Of a DNA stretch of 64,000 bases, positions 40,903 through 50,581 are shown in pieces (within the stretch, counting starts at the first letter, position 1; the number at the start of each line of letters is the position of its first letter). The position numbers and the translations under genes were made by a program. The stretch comes from Candidatus Symbiopectobacterium endolongispinus. GTDB lineage: Bacteria > Pseudomonadota > Gammaproteobacteria > Enterobacterales > Enterobacteriaceae. The stretch lies in NCBI RefSeq assembly GCF_018777385.1, contig NZ_JAFJYB010000009.1:24726-88725 (forward strand), given 5' to 3'. The notes under the pieces were generated by a model, which did no database searches, was not told the origin of the DNA, and worked only from the letters and a program-made list of their open reading frames with translations.

Positions 40903-42281
40903 CTATAGCTGTCGTACCAGGAAATACGATGCGTACTTTAAACCTCGATCTTCCAAGCCGGTTCCTGTCTGGAGCGTAGCATGGTGAGATTCGGTAATAC
41001 GTGCGACAAGTGAAAGACCGATGCCGCTCTGCCGCGCACAGATGTGTCCGTGACACGGTGAAAACATTCGAAGATGGCTTTGTGCTCATTATTCGGAACA
41101 CCTGGACCATCGTCAGACACCTCTAGAAACACTACGGGTGGTTGTCCAGATGGAGAAGATGCCTCGTAACCACAGCGCACGAGCACGTTGCCTCCTTCAG
41201 TGGTGTAGCGCATGGAATTGTGCAATAGGTTGCGCAACAGTATACCAATCTCATCGATGTCACACTGTATCGTGCAGGTGGGTACATCCAGGAACAGAGA
41301 ATGCTTGTTCTGGGGGGCGTAGACCTCAAACTCTTGTGCAACATGTTGAACGAGTTGGCTCAGGTCAGCCAGTACGTGTTTAGGGGACTTAGCCGTTGCA
41401 TTGATACGTGCTAAATCGAGCATCTGTTCGGATAATCGAGTACTGCGCTGTGCGACCATAAGCAACTTCTTAAGAGCGACATCTTTGTCATGGGGATCTG
41501 TTGCACGTAAGGCAATTTCGGCTTGAGTCTGTAGGGCTGACAGCGGGGTGCGCAGTTCGTGAGCGGCATCTTCGATAAAGCGGCGTTCTCCTTCAATAGC
41601 TTCGTCGAGTTGCTTGAGCACATGGTTGAAAGAGTCTACCAAGGTATGCAATTCACGTGGTAGGCGATCAAGTGGCAAAGGCGTGAGATCGAAGCCGCGG
41701 CGATGGCGTATGGCCTGTCCAAGTGCGCGCACTGGCCTTAGCGCTATGAGTGTCACAATCCACATAATGAGTCCGGCTATCACGAGTAGTACTGTGGCGA
41801 GGATCAACGCATGGACCACTTCATCACGCATGTCCGAATCCACCACGCTTTGCAAGGTGCCAACCTGTACGGTCACACGACCTGTGCTATCCGAGGCAGA
41901 GTACACTCTCCACATCTCTCCTTCCACGAGGGTTGAGGTCGCACCATCGATAAAGTTGGGTTGGAGCGGAGACCTGGGAGCACCTGGAGTACTCGCGATC
42001 ATGCGACTGCGATCGACCCATATCTGGAAAACAAGCGGTACCCTCTCAATGCCTTGTCCGCCTTGTAGTTTAAGGCCCGGCCTTCCAGTACCGTCGTAAT
42101 CACTATCAGCATGGATCGTCACTAGCAATTGGGTCGTAATGGCTGCTAGTTTCTCATCCCACGTGCTGGCGCGGTTTAATGAAAGTTGTGTGAGTACAAC
42201 GACGACTACGATTGCCCAGTACACGGCGGTAACCGAGATGATCACTAAGAGCAACTGAGCATTGTAGGATCGTGATTTCAT
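40903..42281 (-). pseudogene. Sensor histidine kinase (QseC/PmrB-like), ATP-lid frameshift
   Basis: Membrane kinase with two transmembrane segments (LLLVIISVTAVYWAIVVVVV near the N-terminus, and one at about 160-185), HAMP, and H-box EDAAHELRTPLSALQ with the phosphoacceptor histidine. The N-box (LLRNLLHNSMRYT) and G1 box (SDDGPGVP) are present. In the G2 region RGSGIGLSL, two extra bases near 41027 change the frame, giving RGRAASVFHLS and a stop at 40938. The correct tail (LVARITESHHATLQTG) runs in another frame to TAG 40903-40905. Loss of the G2 box should abolish ATP binding. Overlaps the regulator by 4 bp (ATGA). Confidence 0.85.
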
Positions 42282-42943
42282 ACTGTGGGCTGTCCGATGA
42301 CATAGCCAAGCCAGTGGACAGTCCGGATCAGGTCGTCACCTAACTTGCGGCGTAGCTGGTGGATGAATACGGCGATGGTATTGCTCCCTACGTTGCTGGT
42401 AGTACCATAGACGATGTTGTGCAGATAGTCGCGTGTGATCACATGTCCAGGGCGTTCTATCAGCCCAAGTAGAGTGCGGTACTCGTTTGCGCTAAGGACA
42501 ATTTCACTCCCAGCTTTTGTGACGACTCGCCGGCTGCGGTCGATGCATACGTCGCCACAAGTAAATACTGGCACAACACGGCCTTGGCTACGACGAATGA
42601 CTGAACGTACACGAGCCCAGAGTTCATCGAACTGGAATGGTTTAACGAGGTAGTCGTCGGCGCCCGCGTCCAGACCTGCAATACGATCACTCAGCTTACC
42701 GCGCGCAGTGAGTATTAAAACGGGGGTGGGATCGTAGCGCCCACGCATTGTGCGCAGCACGGATAGTCCTGAATCGCCAGGAAGACCTATATCGAGTAAG
42801 ACCGCTGCGTAGGCATGATCCACGATTGCACCACGTGCAGCTTTAGCATCAAAAACATGGTCAATGTGCCATCCGCTCAAACGTGCGCCATCACAAATAG
42901 ACTCACCCAGCATCTGGTCATCTTCAACGAGAAGAAGGTTCAT
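42278..42943 (-). CDS. OmpR-family response regulator (QseB/PmrA-like)
   Basis: 221-residue response regulator. Receiver domain with acidic pair (LLVEDDQ), phosphoacceptor Asp51 (LLDIGLPG), switch threonine (ILTARG) and Lys (YLVKPF). The winged-helix output domain ends with the transactivation-loop region (GSNTIAVFIHQLRRKLG) and LGYVIGQP. Stop and start overlap with the kinase gene as ATGA. Intact although the kinase is damaged, so it could only be phosphorylated by another kinase or small phosphodonors. A PmrA-like direct repeat lies just upstream. Confidence 0.92.
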   Translation of the reverse strand: MNLLLVEDDQMLGESICDGARLSGWHIDHVFDAKAARGAIVDHAYAAVLLDIGLPGDSGLSVLRTMRGRYDPTPVLILTARGKLSDRIAGLDAGADDYLVKPFQFDELWARVRSVIRRSQGRVVPVFTCGDVCIDRSRRVVTKAGSEIVLSANEYRTLLGLIERPGHVITRDYLHNIVYGTTSNVGSNTIAVFIHQLRRKLGDDLIRTVHWLGYVIGQPTV

Positions 42944-42996
42944 ATCATGTCAGTCCATATCCGCGTATCGCTTTTTGATCAATCATAACGTAATGA

Positions 42997-43014
42997 CTTT
43001 AATAATTTTTTAAG
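42997..43014. promoter_or_regulatory. Possible PmrA/QseB-type box upstream of the response regulator
   Basis: CTTTAATAATTTTTTAAG has two TTTAA(T/G) half-sites with 11-bp centre-to-centre spacing, like the PmrA pattern CTTAA-N6-CTTAA. It lies 54-71 bp upstream of the regulator start on the minus strand, a natural place for autoregulation. AT-rich context reduces confidence. Confidence 0.4.
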
Positions 43015-43310
43015 AGTCTGATAAACCACTCACCTGACGGGACAACACGTCTACACGTCGACCCCTTCAATGATTTCTTTCGATATCTCACTAAGAATAT
43101 TTTAAAACCATCAAGAAATCACTTTGACACTTATTGTGAAAAATGTCACTTTGTTCGTGTGTTGTAATCACTACTCCTGATGGTTTTCCGTGAAACAATC
43201 GACCCTGTCTCGGAAAACGTTTATTGCACTATGACGATGGTGCAAACAAAGAGAGTGCCATTGTGCCCTGACAGGCCTGTTTAGACATTTTCAAAACAAC
43301 TGGAAAAGAT

Positions 43311-43847
43311 ATGTCTCTGAAACTGACCCCAGACGACGTTGAAGCACGTCAAATCTAGATAATACTTGCGGCGAGATGGTGTTTTCTCAACTTTGGTTTT
43401 GCCAAAATATCTCTTGATGACATAGCAAAGCGCGCGGGTATTTCGCGAACACTGGTTTATAAGACATTTAAAAACAAGGAAGAAATATTTAAGGCTGTTT
43501 TCCGGCACTGGCTGATGGCGCACTTACCGGAGGCTGAGGCAGCGGCTTCCCGTGCAGGGGATACTTATGAACGGCTTTGCTACGTCTGTCGTGTTGTCGC
43601 TGTTGACCCGTGGAGTGAGATGTATGGTGCTCCTATGTCAGGTGAATTTTTTGATGCCTGCGACCGCATCGATCCTGAGATAACAGTACAGCATCGTCGC
43701 ACAGCGATTCAGTGTGTATCCACCATTCTCAATGACCCGGCTGCAGCAGATGTTTTCATTTTGGCGCTTGATGGGTTGCTGGCTGACAACCCAACACCTG
43801 AGTTGTTGATTCAACGAATGAAGTTGCTCTCACGGCGCTTTGCATAA
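43311..43847 (+). pseudogene. TetR-family regulator with a premature stop
   Basis: 178-codon frame beginning MSLKLTPDDVEARQI, then TAG at 43356-43358 (codon 16), then continuing in the same frame: FGFAKISLDDIAKRAGIS and RTLVYKTFKNKEEIF (helix-turn-helix), and a C-terminal ligand domain (EMYGAPMSGEFFDACDRI). The stop falls before the DNA-binding domain, so the main protein is lost unless reinitiation occurs. Followed by the SDR gene it likely regulated. It begins about 370 bp from the divergent response-regulator gene. Confidence 0.88.
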
Positions 43848-43881
43848 CATCTGAATGTAAATAACACGGTGGATAATTGAT

Positions 43882-44743
43882 ATGAACTTTGCAGAAAAAA
43901 AGGTCATTCTCATCACGGGTGCTTCCGATGGTATCGGTAAATAAACCGCAACGACTCTGGCTAAACAAGGCCATAAAATTATTATTCACGGCCGTAATAA
44001 GCAAAAAACTGAAGCTGCGCTAGATGAGATAAAACGTAATTCTGGTAATTCAGATGTGGTTATGTTCTTGGGGGATTTCTTATCCCTGGCCGGAGTAAAG
44101 ATGTTTGCCGAAGAGATTAAAAGCAAATTTACCCATCTTGATGTACTCATTAATAATGCGGGGGCTCAATTTACAGAGCAGCGTGAGGAGACCAAGGAAG
44201 GCCATGAAAAAACGATGACCTGCCCCTATGCTGTTAACGACACTCCTCATCGATTTGCTTAAAAATAGCAAATCAGCGCGTGTTATTACTGTTTCATCGG
44301 ACAGCCACAGGATGTCAGGTGAGCCTGATTTACATGATATAGAGCTGGTGCAGCGCTACAGCATGGCCAAAGCGTATGCCTTATCCAAATTATATGTTAT
44401 CTGGATAATGAATCATTTTATAAAAGAAACGCGAAACGCGGGCATTAATAACATCACATTCAATTGTGTTCATCCGGGCTCGACACAATCCAGTCTGGGC
44501 CGTGAAGCTGTCACATCCTGGAAATGGAAAATTATCTATTTTGTATGGCAAATCATGATGATCCCCATTGATAAAGCCGCGAGAAGTAGCATTTATGCAG
44601 CGACTGCGCCTGAATTAGTAGGGGTAAGTGGCAAATACTTTGGTCCTAAAGGTGAAGAGCAACCCAGCGCAAAATATTACTCAACTGAAAATGAAATACA
44701 GGTATGGGAATATGCCAAGGAAGTCATAAAAGAATATTGTTAA
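43882..44743 (+). pseudogene. Short-chain dehydrogenase/reductase, broken
   Basis: SDR-family oxidoreductase of about 280 residues. The N-terminal Rossmann motif (VILITGASDGIGK) is followed at once by TAA (43942-43944), where a GAA is expected. The frame goes on with IIIHGRNKQK and LDVLINNAGAQF (NNAG motif). Near 44220 a frameshift leads to LIDLLKNSKSARVITVSSDSH and the catalytic YxxxK (YALSKLYV). The C-terminus ends AKEVIKEYC. Substrate unknown. Nonsense plus frameshift: dead. Probable target of the TetR gene upstream. Confidence 0.9.
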
Positions 44744-44862
44744 TGATCCCTCCGTCATGAAAACCCTGCAGCCTGCAGATAGAAAGGCCATAACACCATT
44801 ATTAACGCATTGATGCCTGTTTATCTCTGCGCCCTTAGAGACGTGCTCTTAATGGAGAAAGT

Positions 44863-45981
44863 GTGAAAACGTTACTTGGTATTGGTATTCCTGCCGTACT
44901 CCTGATTCTGGCAGCACTGTCCATCTGGTATGTTGAAACCATGCTTATGGCACTGTTTGGCATCAGGAGAACGCTTATATTCAGATTGATGTTTGCCGGA
45001 ATGTATGTGGTGGCGCTTGCCGCACTGATTGTCGGTGACAAATCGGCTAATGAAATAATGGGCCGGTTTTACTGGACTGGCGGGGTGCTATGGATTTTCT
45101 TGGTGTACCTGACCCTGGGGTTTATTGCGTCGGATCTGATCATGACCATGGTGAAAATTCCATTGGTATGGGGATACGGTGTGTCTCTGGGAGCTGTCGT
45201 GATTGTCACGCTCTGGGGCGTGCTTGCTGCACGTGATTTTGTGGTGAGCGAGACAGAAATTGGTCTTAATCAACTTAAGGCCCCCGTCACCATCATGCAT
45301 ATTTCAGACGTACATCTTGGTCACCATCGTGGTCGGGATTATCTGCAAAGGATCGTGCAAGCAACCAATGTGCGTCATCCAGACCTGGTCATTATTAATG
45401 GTGACCTACTTGATGCAAAGATAGCACTGAATGAAAAGGTGCTGGATCCCTTAACGGGGTTTAATGCCCCTGTCTATTTTACCGGCAGAAATCATGAAAA
45501 ATATGTGAACCAAAACCGTTCAGAAGTGCTGGTATCGGCAATGGGCGTGCATGTTCTCCGTAATGAAAGTGTCAAAATCCACGGCATTGAACTCGTCGGC
45601 CTGCGGTACATGAAAGCGGATGATAAGACTGTAGATTTGCATCCATCCGATGATAAAGAGACGATCAAATCGGCGTTGGAGGAGATGACCTTGGATCCCA
45701 CTCTACCCAGTGTGTTTGTTCACCACAGCCCAGCGGGCGTTAACTATATGTCAGAGAAGGGAGCCAGCCTAGCCAGCCTGGTTTTGTCGGGGCATACGCA
45801 CGCTGGTCAGGTATTTCCTGGGACGATACTTTCTCGTTTGTTCTTTGACTTCAATAGTGGTCTTAAAAAGTTCGATGATACGCAAGTTCTGGTCTCTCAG
45901 GGAGCCGGTACTTTTCTGACGCCAATGCGTAGTGGTAGTCGTAACGAAATAAACTTGCTCCGGCTTGTTCCGCTTAACTAG
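44863..45981 (+). CDS. Membrane metallophosphoesterase (YkuE/YaeI-like)
   Basis: 372-residue protein with four N-terminal membrane segments (e.g. LLGIGIPAVLLILAALSIWYV) followed by a calcineurin-like phosphoesterase domain. Metal motifs: HISDVHLG (about residue 148), INGDLLD, NHEKY, VFVHHSP and LSGHTHAGQ. The usual GNHE reads GRNHE, one extra residue before the asparagine, a possible small insertion in the active site. Relatives cleave phosphodiester or pyrophosphate bonds at the membrane (YaeI acts on UDP-2,3-diacylglucosamine). GTG start preceded by TGGAG. Island cargo, no lesion in frame. Confidence 0.82.
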   Translation: MKTLLGIGIPAVLLILAALSIWYVETMLMALFGIRRTLIFRLMFAGMYVVALAALIVGDKSANEIMGRFYWTGGVLWIFLVYLTLGFIASDLIMTMVKIPLVWGYGVSLGAVVIVTLWGVLAARDFVVSETEIGLNQLKAPVTIMHISDVHLGHHRGRDYLQRIVQATNVRHPDLVIINGDLLDAKIALNEKVLDPLTGFNAPVYFTGRNHEKYVNQNRSEVLVSAMGVHVLRNESVKIHGIELVGLRYMKADDKTVDLHPSDDKETIKSALEEMTLDPTLPSVFVHHSPAGVNYMSEKGASLASLVLSGHTHAGQVFPGTILSRLFFDFNSGLKKFDDTQVLVSQGAGTFLTPMRSGSRNEINLLRLVPLN

Positions 45982-46096
45982 AGGCGTTTTGTGTTAGTAG
46001 TCCGCTGAACGGGTGTAAGCATGCTATCTAACAGGATTTAAGCCGTTTGGAGCATTACACGGAATCAGGGACTATTTCTGTTTCGCTGTCGTGTTA

Positions 46097-46130
46097 TAAA
46101 AAAGCAGCACCCGCGCTAACAGGTGCTGCT
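46097..46130 (-). terminator. Terminator after the integrase remnant
   Basis: AGCAGCACC (46103-46111) / GGTGCTGCT (46122-46130) with a 10-base loop. On the minus strand TTTTTTAT follows. It sits just past the integrase stop at 46137 and just beyond the metallophosphoesterase on the other strand. Confidence 0.75.
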
Positions 46131-46136
46131 TATGCT

Positions 46137-46750
46137 TTATATGTCAGTTTCTCTCATGACTGAGTTAGACGGGGTGACTGCGGGTTTTTTGCTCTGGATA
46201 TAAGGTGGCACATAGGATCCCTTACATGCCTCCAAATAATCCGACCACCGTTGCATCATCGCTTTACGGGCATCCAGATATTGCGCATTGTGGATGTAAG
46301 CCTCCCGTACGCTATTGCGTTCTTGGTGGCTCATCTGTCGTTCAAACGCATCCTGCGCTCACAGTCCAGATTCCATCAGCGCACTACAGGCCATTGCACG
46401 GAATCCGTGCCCGCAGATTTTATCTTTTGTGTCGTAACCCATCAGGCGTAAAGTCTTGTTGACCGTGTTTTCGCACATTGGCTTATACGGATTATGATCA
46501 CCGGGAAATATTAGTTCCTGATGCCCGGAGATTTCCCGTATCTGTTGCAGAATAGCGATGGACTGACGAGAAAGGGGAACGATATGCGGTGTGCGCATTC
46601 ATTTACGGATGCCACCACGCTGTTGACGAGCAGCGACCAGATACGTGAACCGCCTGGATTAACCAGCAGGTACAAACCGTGAGAATCGGAAACATTGAAG
46701 GGTTTTGCGGATGGTTTTCATTTGCGGATTTTTGAGTCGTTAAGAGCCAT
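46137..46750 (-). pseudogene. P4-type tyrosine integrase with internal deletion
   Basis: Start MALNDSKIRK (ATG 46748-46750) then TGA, a shift, and FNVSDSHGLYLLVNPGGSR-IWS. From there the sequence jumps to the catalytic domain (TPHIVPLSRQSIAILQQI, then GYDTKDKICGHGFRAMA with the HxxR box, then LMESGL). Finally, after another frame change, comes the tail with the active-site-tyrosine helix (NSVREAYIHNAQYL) ending at 46137. Some 200 or more residues between the N-terminal and catalytic parts are missing. It lies about 160 bp from the tRNA-Asn 3' end and is oriented away from it. Dead. Confidence 0.88.
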
Positions 46751-46906
46751 TTGGGGGCCACTACATTATTGAACCAACCTGACCCCAAATCTTACCACCA
46801 AATTCGCCCGATGCGGAGGGAAAAGTAAGAACGCATCGGGAACGGTTTTCACGCTAACCTGTTGACCCTAAAACATATAGGGATTTGTAAGGATGCATAA
46901 GAACAA

Positions 46907-46927
46907 GAATTTGGCTCCTCTGACTGG
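46907..46927. repeat. att-like direct repeat at the tRNA-Asn 3' end
   Basis: GAATTTGGCTCCTCTGACTGG overlaps the last 16 bases of tRNA-Asn including CCA. Its partner copy is 39348-39368 (one mismatch). Together they mark the ends of the island. Confidence 0.8.
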
Positions 46928-46987
46928 ACTCGAACCAGTGACATACGGATTAACAGTCCGCCGTTCTACCGACTGAACTACAGAGGA
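46912..46987 (-). tRNA. tRNA-Asn (GTT)
   Basis: 76-base cloverleaf on the minus strand, starting TCCTCTGTAGTTCAGTCGG and ending with encoded CCA. Anticodon GTT lies in the loop CTGTTAA. Its 3' end is the island integration site and is restored by the insertion. In E. coli a tRNA-Asn also lies near nac, as here. Confidence 0.97.
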
Positions 46988-47385
46988 ATCGATGAGTGCG
47001 GTGGATAATAGCGATAGAGTATGGGCTTGTCAAAGGGTGTGATGCACAATCTTTACCGATTGCCGATCTAATAGTCAATTCTTCGAATTATCAGGGTGTT
47101 GATAAGTGATTTTATCATGATGTGTACGGCTTATCCTCAGGCCGTCAATCAGGGGTTGCACCCTGATATGGCAGAGTTTGCCTTATGCTGGTGCATTGGC
47201 TTGCCGCTTTCCTGGCTACACTTTGCTGCACCTTGCAATGGCGATAAAGCAAAAAAGTAGGCCAACCATTTCTTTTCCTTATTTTACGGGCAACAGTGCT
47301 CACAAAATGAGTATGAGAATCGCAATGTTGAACAAAGTGGCGCGCTTCTTGCTACCTCAAAAGGGTAACTACTCAGGAGGCGAAA

Positions 47386-47661
47386 ATGAATCTAAGGCGG
47401 CTCAAATATTTTGTTAAAATCGTTGATATTGGTAGCCTGACACAGGCTGCCGAGTTGTTACACATTGCACAGCCAGCATTAAGCCAGCAGGTGGCGACGC
47501 TGGAAAGTGAATTGGAAAAGCAACTGTTTGTTCGTAGTCGACGTGGTGTTACGCCGACTGAAGCAGGGAAAATTCTTTACTCACACGCACAAACTATCCT
47601 GCACCAATGTGAGCAGGCGAAAACCGCCGTCAATAGTGTGCGGCAGGCAGTTAATATCTGA
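47386..47661 (+). pseudogene. nac: Nac regulator, N-terminal remnant
   Basis: 91 codons equal to the N-terminus of Nac, the LysR-type nitrogen assimilation regulator (about 305 residues). The helix-turn-helix FVKIVDIGSLTQAAELLHIA and ALSQQVATLESELEKQLF are followed by RGVTPTEAGKILYSHAQTIL. The frame ends right after SVRQAVNI, and no effector domain is found downstream, so the rest is deleted. AGGAGG ribosome site intact. Next to tRNA-Asn, as in E. coli. Non-functional; a truncated DNA-binding fragment could in principle still be made. Confidence 0.9.
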
Positions 47662-47921
47662 ACGTGCAACACCAGCCATCGTTATGATGGCTGGTCATCT
47701 CTCTTTATCACTGACAATCATTGGATTCCATTGTAAGTAATCCACGCTCCTTTCGTATTATTTGCCAGCTCGCGCGCTAACTGAATAATGTTTTTATTCT
47801 GGTGCTGGTAGAAGATGCAATTCTAGTGTTACATTAATCTCAGTTCCTGTTTTCTCCACAGGCGCATATCACTTTATACTCGGTTGCTCACAGGTGTATT
47901 ATTTTTGATGAAGGAGTTCAA

Positions 47922-48182
47922 ATGAATACTCTTCTTTCTCAATTACTCATCAAACTGGCGCAAAAGGAGGCAGATGAGAAGCGGCTTCAGACTCGCGTTG
48001 CATCTCTTGAAATGCTGGTATCTGCGGTTATTTCCACACTGGATGATCATAAATTGATCAAATTGAAGGGTGAGATTGATCTCCTTGTAAGGAGAGAAAC
48101 GATGCCTGTCGGTGAAAGAGACGATGTGTATCTGCTTCTGAAAAATATCAGTGGAATGGCATCTATCCATTCGCCCGAGTGA
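47922..48182 (+). CDS. iraP: Anti-adaptor IraP (RpoS stabilisation)
   Basis: 86-residue protein resembling IraP, which binds RssB and prevents RpoS degradation, for example during phosphate starvation. The N-terminal LLSQLLIKLAQKEADEKRLQ and VASLEMLVSAVI match the coiled-coil-forming part of E. coli IraP (also 86 residues). The second half diverges. AAGGAG lies 6 bases upstream. Convergent with cycA across a terminator. No lesion. Confidence 0.8.
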   Translation: MNTLLSQLLIKLAQKEADEKRLQTRVASLEMLVSAVISTLDDHKLIKLKGEIDLLVRRETMPVGERDDVYLLLKNISGMASIHSPE

Positions 48183-48303
48183 TTGAACGGCTCTATAGCG
48201 TCATTTATTCGCTAAATGAAAGACTGTTTCACATTTTATCTTTAATTATGTCTAGAATTATTAACTCTGTCTTGATTGATGTGTAACCCGTGTAAGGAAC
48301 GCA

Positions 48304-48340
48304 TTAAAAACTAAAGACGCCAATAATAAGCGTCTTTAGT
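48304..48340 (-). terminator. Terminator of cycA
   Basis: ACTAAAGACGC / GCGTCTTTAGT, an 11-bp perfect stem with a 9-base loop (48310-48340). On the minus strand TTTTTAATGC follows. It lies 29 bp past the cycA stop. Confidence 0.85.
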
Positions 48341-48368
48341 ATGACTGCCTGCAATGATTTATAGGGGA

Positions 48369-49772
48369 TTAAGCGCTCTGTTTTCTCTTCAGCAAGAACT
48401 GATAAGCAATTGCAAGAAGAACAAACCAAAGCGGTGTCACCATTAGTGCCTGTAATGTGTCTGGCTGCAATGTTAACAGAACAATCACACCCGCAAAAAA
48501 GGCCAGACAAACCCAGCACATGACAATACCTAACGGCATTTTGTAGGTTGAATTAGCATGCAACTGGGGCCGCGTTTTCCGGTATTTAAGATAAGAGCAC
48601 AGGATGATGCTCCAGATAAACATAAATAGAATGGCGGAAACCGTTGTTACCAGCGTAAACACTGTCATCACATTTGGAATCAGGTAAATCAACACAACAC
48701 CACTCAGCAGACAGATGCAAGAGAACAGCAATCCTGTCGCAGGGACTGCACGTTTTGACAGATGAGCAAATGCCTCTGGCGCATCGCCCTGTTTTGCCAA
48801 CCCGAACAGCATCCGACTGGTAGAAAATACGCCGCTATTGGCGGAAGAAGCTACTGAAGTGAGTACGACAAAATTGATCACACTGGCGGCGACTGGGAAT
48901 CCGACCAGCGCAAACATCTCTACGAAGGGGCTGCGATCGGCGGCAATTGCGTTCCACGGCGTAACGGACATGATCATGATCAGCGAAAAGACGTAAAACA
49001 TGATAATGCGGATAGGTATGGCATTAATGGCTCGGGGCAGCACTACCTGAGGATTTTTGGTTTCTGCGGCGGTGGTACCGACCAGTTCGATCCCTACGAA
49101 TGCAAAGACCGCTATCTGGAACCCGGCAAAAAATCCGCTTATCCCTTTCGGGAACATACCACCGTGATCCCACAGGTTAGTGAAAGAAGCGACTGAACCT
49201 GATGGGGAAGGGAAGTGTATGAAGACCAACACCGCACCGAGGATAATCAGCGCGACAATTGCCACGATCTTGACCATGGCAAACCAGGACTCCATTTCTC
49301 CGAACAGTTTGACCGTCGCGAGATTGAGTGTGAGCAACAGCAGCACGCACAATAAAGAAGACACCCACTGCGAAAGTTCGGGAAACCAGAACTGAGTGTA
49401 GGCGCTGATGGCGACCACATCGGCGATGCCTGTCACTACCCAGCAGAACCAGTAGGTCCATCCGGTAAAAAAGCCAGCCCAAGGCCCCAGTAGGTCAGCG
49501 GCAAAATTGCTGAAGGATTTGTATTCCAGATTGGAGAGCAGTAATTCGCCCATCGCACGCATAACGAAGAACAGCATAAACCCGATGATCATATAGACAA
49601 AGATGATCGAAGGGCCTGCCAGGCTGATGGTTTTACCCGACCCCATAAATAAACCGGTGCCGATAGCGCCACCGATAGCAATAAGCTGTATATGCCGATT
49701 GGTCAGGTTGCGCCTTAGGCCTTCATCATGGCCTGAGGTAAGGTCATCGACCTCTTTGACGTTATCTACCAT
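48369..49772 (-). CDS. cycA: D-serine/D-alanine/glycine permease CycA
   Basis: 467-residue amino-acid permease (APC superfamily, 12 membrane helices) importing glycine, D-alanine, D-serine and L-alanine by proton symport. The N-terminal LRRNLTNRHIQLIAIGGAIG and helix 1 TGLFMGSGKTISLAGPS are nearly identical to E. coli CycA. No lesion. Strong terminator downstream. Retention is notable in a genome losing many transporters. Confidence 0.95.
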   Translation of the reverse strand: MVDNVKEVDDLTSGHDEGLRRNLTNRHIQLIAIGGAIGTGLFMGSGKTISLAGPSIIFVYMIIGFMLFFVMRAMGELLLSNLEYKSFSNFAADLLGPWAGFFTGWTYWFCWVVTGIADVVAISAYTQFWFPELSQWVSSLLCVLLLLTLNLATVKLFGEMESWFAMVKIVAIVALIILGAVLVFIHFPSPSGSVASFTNLWDHGGMFPKGISGFFAGFQIAVFAFVGIELVGTTAAETKNPQVVLPRAINAIPIRIIMFYVFSLIMIMSVTPWNAIAADRSPFVEMFALVGFPVAASVINFVVLTSVASSANSGVFSTSRMLFGLAKQGDAPEAFAHLSKRAVPATGLLFSCICLLSGVVLIYLIPNVMTVFTLVTTVSAILFMFIWSIILCSYLKYRKTRPQLHANSTYKMPLGIVMCWVCLAFFAGVIVLLTLQPDTLQALMVTPLWFVLLAIAYQFLLKRKQSA

Positions 49773-50118
49773 GTGTTAAATTTCCTGTTTTTGTCGGTGA
49801 TGTTGTGTTGAGCTCTTGAATGGCTCTCTGATAATAGCGATAGGTATAAATAGATCCTGTTAAACCAACCTGGCAATGTCGCGCATGATACCGAGGACGT
49901 GGCATATAGAAGGTGAACATTCGCACGTTTTACGTCTGTGTATTTTCTGTTCGAACAAGGCTGGCATACTAGAAATTGAGATGACGGATATAAACGCGGG
50001 CAAGACTAACAAAATCGGCTTTTGCCGACAATCGGATTTTCATAGTTGGAAGCGAAAAGAAAAAAATCGAATTAACCGTTTGACAGCGGCAGGCAACGGG
50101 AGAATAATCCACGGCGTT

Positions 50119-50194
<76 letters not shown>

Positions 50195-50581
50195 ACATTT
50201 CATACTGTTTTATTCCTCGTTATTTTATTTGCCATTTATAATAAGTGATTTTCATCGGGACGTTATTTATTGGATTATTCATATCCATGGATTGACATGC
50301 CTACCTCTTATTTACGTGCCGTGTATTTTTTTGCCTGATTAAATAATCTTCCAGCTGTTGAGTTATAATTTCTATACTGTGATAGCAATAATGATTGCGT
50401 GAAATGCGTTGTTTCTGTCGCGACGTGGATCACTGACGAGTACCTCGCGCATCCTGTTCGATGTATACCTGCTATACTTTTCGCACTACGGTTTGCACGT
50501 TGTTAAGCGCGTTTGGCCTTGATGCGTAGCGTAGCGCTCCAGATATGTCATGCAACAACTTCATTCAATCAGGAGGGGTTC

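Larger units (their letters stand above)
39348..46927. mobile_element. 7.6-kb genomic island at tRNA-Asn
   Basis: Bounded by the 21-bp repeat of the tRNA-Asn 3' end (39348-39368 and 46907-46927, one mismatch). The tRNA-proximal end carries a degenerate P4-type integrase transcribed away from the tRNA; a second integrase fragment lies at the other end. Cargo: MipA-family porin, two-component system, TetR-SDR pair and metallophosphoesterase. There are no plasmid or phage structural genes. Another integrase N-terminus beyond the inner repeat shows at least one more element once lay in tandem. The integrases are dead, so the island is immobile. Confidence 0.8.

Noticed and set aside
43120..43160. 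TetR operator (TGACA...TGTCA) upstream of the TetR gene
   Set aside because: Short arms in an AT-rich region and no second copy near the SDR gene; not strong enough to list.
47161..47225. Sigma-54 promoter for nac
   Set aside because: TGGTGC...CTTGC and TGGCAG...TTGCC occur upstream, but the GG-to-GC spacing is wrong in both.
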